Shown one piece after another: positions 1-5,283 of a stretch of 5,283 nt of DNA (position 1 is its first letter; each line of letters begins with the position of its first letter). Source of the DNA: Deltaproteobacteria bacterium (GTDB lineage: Bacteria > Desulfobacterota > UBA8473); assembly GCA_030621455.1 (NCBI GenBank), contig JAUXHQ010000167.1, positions 1-5,283 of the forward strand. The letters are read 5' to 3'. A program made the position numbers and the translations under genes. A model generated the notes under the pieces. The model saw nothing but the letters and a program-made list of their open reading frames with translations, was not told the origin of the DNA and did not search any database.

Positions 1-56
1 TCAAATGAGCATCATTCATATGAGTCCAAATGTAGTTTACACTTTACTTGTATCGC

Positions 57-112
57 TTCAGGTTTCAGTGTTCAGGCCTTGTGTTCCGCTTTCCTGAGAC
101 CTGAAACCTGAA
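57..112. repeat. Imperfect inverted repeat built from TTTCAGG units
   Basis: The arm at 57-76 pairs with the arm at 93-112. A 12-bp inner block (TTCAGGTTTCAG with CTGAAACCTGAA) and a 5-bp block (TCAGG with CCTGA) are separated by a 3-base mismatch, giving 17 of 20 paired positions around a 16-base loop (77-92). Within the arms the unit CTGAAAC repeats in tandem. Neither side carries the T-run expected of an intrinsic terminator. The form resembles dispersed REP-like intergenic palindromes seen in many bacteria. It would also sit in the leader RNA made from the promoter at 184-212, so a structural RNA role cannot be excluded. Confidence 0.6.
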
Positions 113-183
113 ACCAAAAAGCATTGTGGTGGGCAATTTTCATCAGCCCAAAATTTGTTTATTACGCGTCCGCATCCTTGAAA

Positions 184-212
184 AGTGTAAACAGACAAAT
201 GAAGGATGTCAA
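184..212 (-). promoter_or_regulatory. Sigma70-type promoter pointing left, just after rng
   Basis: On the minus strand, TTGACA (207-212, a perfect -35 match) is followed by a 17-base spacer and TACACT (184-189, four of six matches to the -10 consensus). Transcription would start near 177 and run off the left edge, with the 57-112 inverted repeat in its leader. It lies about 20 bases past the RNase stop codon, so it would drive a separate downstream gene that is not in the window. A second TTGACA at 240-245 overlaps the RNase stop region, but its -10 is poor. Confidence 0.5.
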
Positions 213-231
213 ATTTCAGATATATTGTTTT

Positions 232-1764
232 TCATAACCTGTCAAGGGTTAAATCCTGCCCATCAACCTCAAATTGTTCCTGATGGAAATCCCCCGTCGG
301 CCTTATGATAATACTCTTTCTATATCTCCTTTCCAGCTCATGAATTTCAGCCCGGCACTCCTCAAACAACAGGTCAGCTACATCCGGATTCAGAAAGATA
401 TGAACTGTGTTTCCCCGGACTTCCCTTATGTCTCTCTTGATCTCCCTCAAAACCTCATTCATCACGGTAACCTTTGATTTAGTAAACCCCTTGCCCTCAC
501 AGTACAGACACGGCTCGCACAAAAACCCTTTGAGACTATCCCTGGTTCTCTTTCGTGTCATCTGTACCAAGCCCAAATCTGATATTTTGAGAATATTCAT
601 CTTTGCCTTATCTTTCTTGACGGCCTTCTTCATAGACTGAAAAACTTTTTCCTTGTTGCTCTCCTTCTTCATATCTATAAAATCAATTATAATGATCCCG
701 CCAATGTTTCTAAGCCGCAATTGATATGCAATCTCCTTAACCGCCTCCAGGTTTGTTTTGAGGATAGTGTCTTCGGGGTTTCTCCTACCTACATATTTTC
801 CCGTGTTTACGTCTATTGCTACCAGGGCCTCTGTCTCTTCAATCACAATATAACCCCCGGACTTCAGCCAGACCTTTTGTCCCAAGGTTCTCCCGATCTC
901 AACCTCTATGCCGTATGCATCAAAGATAGCTTCTTCTCCCTCGTAGAGCTCCACAGAGTACTTAAGTTGCGGGATGAACGTTTCAACGGATTCGAATATT
1001 TTATTGTATTCCTCTCGAGAGTCTACAACCAATCTGTCCACATCTTCCGTGAACAGATCGCGGATTGTCCTCATGGTAATGTCCAAGTCGTGGTGAATGA
1101 TCATGCCGACAGAAGCGTGGTCGCTTTTCTCCTGGATCCTCTGCCAGAGTCTGAGGAGGAAATCCATGTCCGTTTGTATGTCTTCTTCGCTCTTGCCATC
1201 ACTGGCAGTCCGAACGATCAATCCGAACCCATCCGGCTTGATCCTTCTTATGATTTCCCTCAACCTCCTTCTCTCGCCCTCGTTTTCGATTCTGCGGGAT
1301 ATACCTACGTGGTCTGCCGTGGGCATGAGTACTCCATAGCGTCCTGGGAGGGTTATGTGAGACGAAACCCTAGCCCCCTTGGAACCGATCGGCTCCTTTG
1401 TAACCTGCACCAGTATTTTCTGACCTTCTCTGAGCATGTCCTCGATTTGAAGGGGCCGGTTCATGACGTTATGAAAGTCTTCCTCCAGTTCAATCCCCTC
1501 TTCGGCAAGTTTCAGCATCTCTTCAAATTCTCTGAAATCAAAACAGACATCTGAAACATACAGGAAAGCGGCCTTCTCCAAACCTATATCTATAAAGGCC
1601 GCTTGCATTCCCGGGAGAACCCTGACCACCTTCCCCTTATATATGTTTCCGCCAATCCCCTTCTCTGCACGGTGTTCAATGTATAGTTCAACCAACACCC
1701 CGTTCTCCATGAGGGCGACCCTGGTCTCTTGGGAATTGAGGTTCATGATTAACTCTGTCGACAT
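232..1764 (-). CDS. rng: Ribonuclease G/E family endoribonuclease
   Basis: This is a 510-residue Rne/Rng-family single-strand-specific endoribonuclease. The family acts in rRNA 5' maturation and mRNA decay in the cytoplasm, cutting AU-rich single-stranded RNA with Mg2+. The N-terminus (STELIMNLNSQETRVALMEN) matches RNase G closely and supports this start. An S1-like RNA-binding region with GNIYKGKVVRVLPGMQAAFIDIG begins at about residue 39. R185-T186 fit the 5'-monophosphate sensor. Catalytic D318 (IDVNTG) and D361 (IIIIDFIDM) keep the 43-residue spacing of the E. coli RNase E pair D303/D346. C416, C419 and C422 form the zinc-link region. The protein ends soon after the small domain and lacks the long degradosome scaffold of RNase E, so it has RNase G form. 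A GGGGGA ribosome site lies 9 bases ahead of the ATG, inside the upstream gene, and the two genes overlap by 16 bases. No intrinsic terminator is visible after the stop. Confidence 0.96.
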   Translation of the reverse strand: MSTELIMNLNSQETRVALMENGVLVELYIEHRAEKGIGGNIYKGKVVRVLPGMQAAFIDIGLEKAAFLYVSDVCFDFREFEEMLKLAEEGIELEEDFHNVMNRPLQIEDMLREGQKILVQVTKEPIGSKGARVSSHITLPGRYGVLMPTADHVGISRRIENEGERRRLREIIRRIKPDGFGLIVRTASDGKSEEDIQTDMDFLLRLWQRIQEKSDHASVGMIIHHDLDITMRTIRDLFTEDVDRLVVDSREEYNKIFESVETFIPQLKYSVELYEGEEAIFDAYGIEVEIGRTLGQKVWLKSGGYIVIEETEALVAIDVNTGKYVGRRNPEDTILKTNLEAVKEIAYQLRLRNIGGIIIIDFIDMKKESNKEKVFQSMKKAVKKDKAKMNILKISDLGLVQMTRKRTRDSLKGFLCEPCLYCEGKGFTKSKVTVMNEVLREIKRDIREVRGNTVHIFLNPDVADLLFEECRAEIHELERRYRKSIIIRPTGDFHQEQFEVDGQDLTLDRL

Positions 1765-4313
1765 TCTATATTTTCCCCCGGGTTACCTTCTGCTCTCAAT
1801 ATCCTTAAAAGCTTCACTTCTTCACTGCCGAGTCCCAGGATATGCCTCACTACCTCAAACGATCTAAGATCGCCTGCCATACCGGATCTTATACTTATTT
1901 CCAGTGACCGGTCATCCTTAAACGTGAGGTCATCCACCATGGCCCTGAGGTCAACCTCTCGTGTCCGCCCATTCTTCCGTTGTAAGAGGAAGAAGTTTTC
2001 CTTACTCAGGAAAGAAGAAACAGCCTCTTTCACATCATTGACCTTTGAAAGCGGGGTCTTTATTTGGCTATTCGCTGAGACTAAATACTTTATTTTCCTA
2101 ATACTATCAGATACAGGGCCTGACTTCAAGGGAATTCCCCGGCAATCTGATATCCGCAATCCTTGTGGAAGCTGCGCATTGAGTCTAATAACAATTTCAT
2201 CGGGTCTTATATAACCTTCGGTCTCTATGTCCACAAACTCAGCCAGGCTCTCTATGCCAACGGGCAAGGCGACCCCAAAGATTATCCTGGGAAGCGGATG
2301 AAAACCTTTTGAAAACCTCACTGGGATTCCTGCCCTTCTTATGGCCCTTGAGAAGACGCTAATCAATTCCAAATGGCTCAAAAATCTCGCATCACTTAGC
2401 TTAGAGAAGAGCAGTCTATACCTTAGATAAGTCGGTGTTATGGGATTACTGTCGATACGTTCCAGGGATCTTGGAGTCTGCGCCGGACTGGATATGACCA
2501 GTTCAATGTTCTTGCCATCGCAAACCCCGCAACCAGTACAACCTTGGCTCCGGCAATCCGGAGTCTGCACCCCTTTAAGCCCCTTCTCCAGCTCCTCCAC
2601 GAGGAAATCCTTACTCACAAGGCAATCTAAGTGGTCCCACGGAAGGGTCTCGTCACGTGACAGCTCACGCCTGTTGTAAAAATCCATGTCAAGCCCGGCA
2701 TCATCGAAGGCCTTTTCCCAAAGGTCATATCTGAAGTGTTCGCTCCATGCCTCCAGACGACAACCATACCTCTGTGCATTCACCAAGACCCTGCTCAGTC
2801 TTCGATCCCCTCTTGCAAAAACCCCTTCCAATGTGCTCAATCCGGGATCCTGCCATTTGAGGGATAGCCTCTTCCCCCTTATCTTGCTTTTCAGAAAATC
2901 GTGTCTCTCTATTATCTCTTCCAAACTTATCTGAGCTTCCCACTGAAAGGGTGTTTGAGGCTTGGGCACAAAGGTGGAAACACTCACCGATACGTTTGTA
3001 CGGGATCTTTGACCCTTCCCACATGAGGATATCTTCCTTGACAGGTCTACTATCCCTTCAATGTCCTCTCTTCTTTCAGTTGGCAACCCCACCATGAAAT
3101 AGAGTTTGATGGCGTTCCAGCCCGCCGCAAAGACGTTTTCTGCTGTGGCCAGGATATCTTCCTCTGTAACCCCCTTATTGATAACATCTCTTAACCTCTG
3201 AGTTCCGGCTTCAGGCGCGATAGTAACCCCTGTCTTCCGTACCCTCTTTATCTCTTCGATCAGTTGGGGAGTAAGGGTCTCAGGCCTCAGGGAGGGAAGG
3301 GATACCGCTATGTTCTGCCGGGAATACCGATCCATCAAATCTGCCAGTAAACCTTGAATACACGCATAGTCACCGGTATTCAGGGAGAGGAGAGAGATAT
3401 CGTCATGACCGGTTTCCTCTATCCCTCTTCTTATTATATCCTTGATCGTCTCAGGGGACCTTTCACGAACAGGACGGTATGTCATGCCGGCCTGACAGAA
3501 ACGGCAGCCACGGGTACACCCCCTGGCAATCTCCAAACTCAGTCGATCGTGAATAATCTTCATGAAAGGGACAATGGGCTTAGTTGGGTAGTCCACCTTG
3601 TTCAGATCAGTGACGATCCGCTTCTTAACATGTGTATAATCTTGCCTAAGTGGTATAATCTCCTCAATTGTTCCATCTCCATTGTGCCTCACATCAAAAA
3701 AAGAAGGGATATATACCCCTTGAACCCTGGATAGATTTTGATATAAATCCTCTTTTCCCCCACCACCCTTTTTCCAGTCCAGAAAGCAGGCACAGACTTC
3801 CAGGATGACCTCTTCTCCATCTCCGACAACAATGGCATCGAAGAAATCAGCTACCGGTTCAGGGTTGTAGGCACATGGGCCCCCTGCAATAATCAACGGC
3901 CAGTCATTATTGCGATCCTTTGCATAAAAAGGAATGCCGGCAAGGTCCAGGATATTTAGGATATTAGTGTTACAAAGCTCGTATTGGAGAGAAAATCCGA
4001 CAATATCAAAGTCTTTTAAAGGCAGAGAAGACTCAAGCGAGGTTAGGGGCATCCTCTCGGTTCTCAGGATATTTTCCATATCTACCCACGGAGCGTAGAC
4101 CCTCTCGCATGCAATATTATCTCTTTTATTAAGAATATCGTAAAGAATCTGAAATCCCACATAAGACATACCTATCTCATAGACATCCGGGAAGGTGAGA
4201 GCGAATTTCAGGTCCACCTCTCTCAAATCCTTATGGACTGAGTTGATTTCGTTTCCCAGGTAACGAGTGGGCTTCCTAACCAGCGGAAGGATATCCCTTA
4301 TATCCCTTATCAT
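1749..4313 (-). CDS. B12-binding-type radical SAM protein (TIGR03960) fused to TIGR03936/DUF2344
   Basis: This 854-residue cytoplasmic radical SAM protein belongs to a family with no proven reaction. The N-terminal region (about 1-240) is a Rossmann-like B12-binding-type domain, with VGFSLQYEL (105-113), AGGPCAYNPEPVADFFDA (143-160) and GDGEEV (164-169). The usual DxHxxG cobalamin motif reads D43-x-Y45-x-x-G48, so the ligand histidine is missing. The radical SAM core follows, with the 4Fe-4S ligands C266, C270 and C273 in RGCTRGCRFCQAG, then IAPEAGTQRLRDVINKG (365-381) and YFMVGLPTE (405-413). A cluster C587, C592, C595, C598 ends this half and may bind a second metal centre. From about residue 629 (RYRLLFSKLSDARFLSHLEL) to the end is the DUF2344 domain, a separate neighbouring gene in some bacteria. 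AAGGGG lies 7 bases ahead of the ATG. The 3' end overlaps rng by 16 bases, which suggests translational coupling. An RNA-modification role is my inference from that linkage. Confidence 0.93.
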   Translation of the reverse strand: MIRDIRDILPLVRKPTRYLGNEINSVHKDLREVDLKFALTFPDVYEIGMSYVGFQILYDILNKRDNIACERVYAPWVDMENILRTERMPLTSLESSLPLKDFDIVGFSLQYELCNTNILNILDLAGIPFYAKDRNNDWPLIIAGGPCAYNPEPVADFFDAIVVGDGEEVILEVCACFLDWKKGGGGKEDLYQNLSRVQGVYIPSFFDVRHNGDGTIEEIIPLRQDYTHVKKRIVTDLNKVDYPTKPIVPFMKIIHDRLSLEIARGCTRGCRFCQAGMTYRPVRERSPETIKDIIRRGIEETGHDDISLLSLNTGDYACIQGLLADLMDRYSRQNIAVSLPSLRPETLTPQLIEEIKRVRKTGVTIAPEAGTQRLRDVINKGVTEEDILATAENVFAAGWNAIKLYFMVGLPTERREDIEGIVDLSRKISSCGKGQRSRTNVSVSVSTFVPKPQTPFQWEAQISLEEIIERHDFLKSKIRGKRLSLKWQDPGLSTLEGVFARGDRRLSRVLVNAQRYGCRLEAWSEHFRYDLWEKAFDDAGLDMDFYNRRELSRDETLPWDHLDCLVSKDFLVEELEKGLKGVQTPDCRSQGCTGCGVCDGKNIELVISSPAQTPRSLERIDSNPITPTYLRYRLLFSKLSDARFLSHLELISVFSRAIRRAGIPVRFSKGFHPLPRIIFGVALPVGIESLAEFVDIETEGYIRPDEIVIRLNAQLPQGLRISDCRGIPLKSGPVSDSIRKIKYLVSANSQIKTPLSKVNDVKEAVSSFLSKENFFLLQRKNGRTREVDLRAMVDDLTFKDDRSLEISIRSGMAGDLRSFEVVRHILGLGSEEVKLLRILRAEGNPGENIECRQS
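1774..1779 (-). promoter_or_regulatory. rng ribosome binding site inside the radical SAM gene
   Basis: The minus strand reads GGGGGA with nine bases before the ATG at 1762-1764. It fits an anti-Shine-Dalgarno pairing and decides for this start over the in-frame ATG six codons later (M7). The site lies inside the last codons of the upstream gene, so ribosomes finishing that gene would uncover or feed the rng start. Confidence 0.6.
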
Positions 4314-4401
4314 GAGACCGCCCCTTGTGCGTAGAGATTTAGGAACCTATAGTCTTTATGGCTTCTTTCATGCAACATCAATAGTAATTTTTACTTTCCC
4401 C

Positions 4402-4428
4402 AACTTATTCGGTTATACAAAATAAGTT
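4402..4428. repeat. Perfect 8-bp inverted repeat in the radical SAM gene leader
   Basis: AACTTATT (4402-4409) and AATAAGTT (4421-4428) are perfect inverted copies separated by 11 bases. The half-sites lie about 19 bases apart centre to centre, close to two turns of DNA, which suits a dimeric regulator. They are AT-only apart from one G/C pair, so a stable RNA hairpin is less likely. The site is about 90-115 bases ahead of the radical SAM start codon and downstream of the best promoter. No specific regulator family is implied by the sequence. Confidence 0.35.
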
Positions 4429-4498
4429 ATAAAGGCCCACCGCCAATTTCTGGCAAATTATTGAGTTTCAAAATTTCTGATCAATGGATCTTGATGTT

Positions 4499-4588
4499 TA
4501 GGGGGGTACTTCGTGTTCGTCCGGAAATGAGGGTTACCCCCTACTCAATCTAAGTTCAATGCGTGTAAGTATAGATAAATAGGGGGTA
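4499..4588. repeat. Three TA-G5/6-TA motifs in alternating orientation
   Basis: TAGGGGGGTA lies at 4499-4508, its inverted form TACCCCCTA at 4535-4543, and TAGGGGGTA again at 4580-4588. The third copy fills most of the spacer of the promoter at 4568-4596. In the transcript from that promoter the first two copies can pair as a 9-bp stem with one bulged C and a 26-base loop. They may be operator sites, a leader-RNA hairpin, or the remains of a small mobile repeat. The sequence alone does not decide between these. Confidence 0.55.
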
Positions 4589-4596
4589 TGTGTCAA
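4568..4596 (-). promoter_or_regulatory. Near-consensus sigma70-type promoter for the radical SAM-rng operon
   Basis: On the minus strand, TTGACA (4591-4596) is a perfect -35 element, followed by exactly 17 bases and TATACT (4568-4573), five of six matches to the -10 consensus. Transcription would begin near 4561, giving a leader of about 250 nt before the ATG at 4313. A 10-bp palindrome, AGTTTAAACT (4596-4605), abuts the -35, and a TACCCCCTA motif occupies the spacer. Both are well placed for repression or activation. It is the best leftward promoter match I found upstream of the two-gene operon. Confidence 0.6.
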
Positions 4597-4620
4597 GTTT
4601 AAACTCTCCACTGTTTGCAA

Positions 4621-4698
4621 TTAAAAGTGTGGTTCAGGTTCCCTAAGCAGCTTTTCCGCAATGATTTTTCCAATAGTCATCTCAATTGTTTTTAGCAC
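4621..4698 (-). CDS. Doubtful 25-codon ORF, possible gene remnant
   Basis: A GTG at 4696-4698 preceded by AAGGA with a 6-base gap opens a frame of 25 codons that ends at 4621. An in-frame ATG lies at 4678-4680. The product includes MTIGKIIAEKLLREPEPHF, which is protein-like and faintly recalls the N-termini of small antitoxin-type proteins that start with a helix and a PEP turn. It is too short to assign. It could be a decayed start of a longer gene, a small peptide, or chance. Confidence 0.15.
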   Translation of the reverse strand: MLKTIEMTIGKIIAEKLLREPEPHF

Positions 4699-4821
4699 GG
4701 AGAGTCCTTAGAGCCACAACATGTTCCGGTCATTATCTATGGAAGCGAAAATGGAAACTGGATTTGATTGAAAGCAGTAATCCAAATTGGCAGGAGTTGT
4801 ACAATACGATTGTTTAACTGG

Positions 4822-4865
4822 ATTCCGGCTGGAGTTTACCCCGTACTGTGATACGGGGCCGGAAT
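4822..4865. repeat. Nested REP/MITE-like hairpin
   Basis: The outer arms ATTCCGG (4822-4828) and CCGGAAT (4859-4865) enclose inner arms CCCCGTA (4839-4845) and TACGGGG (4852-4858) around a 6-base loop. The outer right arm follows the inner right arm directly, while the left arms are separated by about ten bases. The frame, TGGATTCCGG at one side and CCGGAATGAC at the other, resembles dispersed intergenic palindromes that I know from many proteobacterial genomes. There is no T-run on either side, so a terminator is less likely than a repeat element. Confidence 0.6.
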
Positions 4866-4910
4866 GACGTTGAGGAGACTAAGCTAGCGCTTATGGGAAA
4901 GTGTCCCGCT

Positions 4911-5102
4911 TTAAGTTGGTAGCCCTTCAATTAAAAGCTCCTCCGCCTTATCCACACTGCATGATTTGTCTTGAACAATACCTATTGCTCTGCGGATCTC
5001 TTGGTGTGTATGCAACAACTTAAACTTATTAATAATGCGTAGGTCACGATGTAAGTTTATGCTGAACGCCAGGATAAGCAACGCGGCTTTTGGCAGTCCG
5101 AG
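4911..5102 (-). pseudogene. Open frame continuing after the YgiT-type stop codon
   Basis: Directly after the TAA of the zinc-finger gene the same frame stays open for 63 codons to a TAA at 4911-4913. It has no ATG; TTG codons and one late GTG are the only start options, and none has a clear ribosome site. The translation contains a hydrophobic stretch (AALLILAFSINL) and a helix-like tail (HQEIRRAIGIVQDKSCSVDKAEELLIEGL). I do not recognise it. It may be the remnant of a longer or second protein joined to the finger gene by a new stop codon, or a chance opening, which is not rare at this length. Confidence 0.2.
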
Positions 5103-5283
5103 TTAATTTGCCTTGTTAGGACAGCTGGCATCCACCGTAAATGATTGCCCCATGGGCTGGAAATCTGACAATTCCTGCCGTTTCAATTTGTTTCTGATTT
5201 GCTCAAAGAACCTTACTGTATCCTCGGAATACAAACGTTCCCCGCAATGCAAGCAGACCTCAGCATGGACTCGCAGGACAGCC
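5103..5283 (-). CDS. YgiT-type zinc-finger protein, C-terminal part (MqsA-like antitoxin family)
   Basis: The last 59 residues of a protein whose start lies beyond the right edge. The visible part reads HAEVCLHCGERLYSEDTVRFF and continues with a charged helix and a short tail containing QPMGQSFTV. This fits the second half of the YgiT-type finger, where CxxCG follows a first CxxC about 30 residues earlier, here out of view. In MqsA and related proteins this finger is the N-terminal zinc domain of a type II antitoxin that binds its toxin; many short relatives, like this one, end soon after the finger without the helix-turn-helix of MqsA. A toxin partner would normally sit just upstream, outside the window. 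The gene is on the same strand as the operon to the left but about 800 bases away, so it is probably an independent unit. Confidence 0.75.
   Translation of the reverse strand, partial: AVLRVHAEVCLHCGERLYSEDTVRFFEQIRNKLKRQELSDFQPMGQSFTVDASCPNKAN

Larger units (their letters stand above)
1..231. other. Intergenic region downstream of the RNase G gene
   Basis: No gene can be supported here. The stretch follows the 3' end of the RNase gene and carries a leftward promoter candidate (184-212) and a long imperfect inverted repeat (57-112). A small 5-bp stem, TGGGC (130-134) with GCCCA (146-150), is present but has no following T-run on either strand, so I do not call a terminator. A minus-strand ATG at 17-19 opens a frame that runs off the left edge, with only a weak GGA about 6-8 bases ahead of it. 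It is too short to judge, so the next gene may start there or further left. Confidence 0.6.
4314..4910. other. Regulatory and repeat-rich intergenic region
   Basis: This stretch of almost 600 bases has no convincing protein gene on either strand. It contains, from right to left, a nested hairpin (4822-4865), a small ACAAT-N3-ATTGT inverted repeat (4801-4813), a doubtful 25-codon ORF (4621-4698), a strong leftward promoter (4568-4596) with TA-G5/6-TA repeats (4499-4588), and an 8-bp inverted repeat (4402-4428) in AT-rich DNA. A weaker leftward promoter candidate, TTGCAT (4370-4375) with 18 bases to TATAGG (4346-4351), is only a 3/6 plus 4/6 match. Confidence 0.65.

Noticed and set aside
1..19. 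Start of a further minus-strand gene at the left edge
   Set aside because: Only six codons are visible after the ATG, the ribosome site is weak, and the residues do not match the start of ribosomal protein L21, which would be the expected neighbour.
130..150. TGGGC/GCCCA stem as an rng or convergent terminator
   Set aside because: The stem has only 5 bp and neither side is followed by a proper T-run.
126..308. A 60-codon plus-strand frame at the rng 3' end
   Set aside because: It overlaps the rng end on the opposite strand, has no clear ribosome site, and its product is not recognisable.
721..1554. A 277-codon open frame on the plus strand, antisense to rng
   Set aside because: It lies wholly inside the strongly supported RNase G gene on the other strand, and its translation has no recognisable motif; it is a codon-bias shadow.
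2725..3024. A 99-codon minus-strand frame inside the radical SAM gene
   Set aside because: It is in another frame within a gene whose motifs are continuous across this region, and has no homology that I recognise.
3354..3734. A 126-codon plus-strand frame opposite the radical SAM core
   Set aside because: It is antisense to the conserved CxxxCxxC region and has no protein-like motifs.
1..5283. CRISPR array, tRNA, rRNA or a complete insertion sequence
   Set aside because: I saw no regularly spaced direct repeats, no cloverleaf or rRNA-like segment, and no transposase motifs on either strand.

Overview
This window looks like a bacterial chromosome segment of moderate GC content, most probably from a Desulfobacterota (deltaproteobacterial) lineage or a close relative. 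That placement is an inference from three things: the fused radical-SAM/DUF2344 protein, its overlap with an RNase G gene, and the style of the intergenic palindromes. No marker in the window fixes the taxon.

Layout from right to left, with all recognisable genes on the minus strand. (1) At 5103-5283 lies the 3' end of a YgiT-type zinc-finger gene (MqsA-like antitoxin family), cut by the window edge. After its stop codon the same frame stays open to 4911 without an ATG, which may be a decayed extension or chance. (2) From 4314 to 4910 there is no convincing gene. This stretch holds a nested REP/MITE-like hairpin, a doubtful 25-codon ORF, a near-consensus sigma70-type promoter pointing left (TTGACA-17-TATACT), three copies of a TA-G5/6-TA motif (one inside the promoter spacer, two able to form a hairpin in the leader RNA), and an 8-bp inverted repeat closer to the start codon. 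(3) At 1749-4313 is an 854-residue B12-binding-domain radical SAM protein of the TIGR03960 type, fused at its C-terminus to the radical-SAM-associated domain TIGR03936/DUF2344. (4) At 232-1764 is RNase G/E, whose start overlaps the end of the radical SAM gene by 16 bases. (5) At 1-231 there is an intergenic region with a second leftward promoter (TTGACA-17-TACACT) just past the RNase stop, and a long imperfect inverted repeat built from TTTCAGG units.

The radical SAM gene and rng form a translationally coupled pair, probably transcribed from the 4568-4596 promoter with a leader of about 250 nt. RNase G matures and degrades RNA. The radical SAM/DUF2344 protein has no established reaction, but its linkage to an RNase is consistent with a role in RNA modification. 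The left-hand promoter probably serves a gene beyond the left edge; in related bacteria rplU-rpmA often lies near rng, but nothing here shows that. The least explained parts of the window are the 4498-4605 regulatory region and the function of the radical SAM fusion protein.
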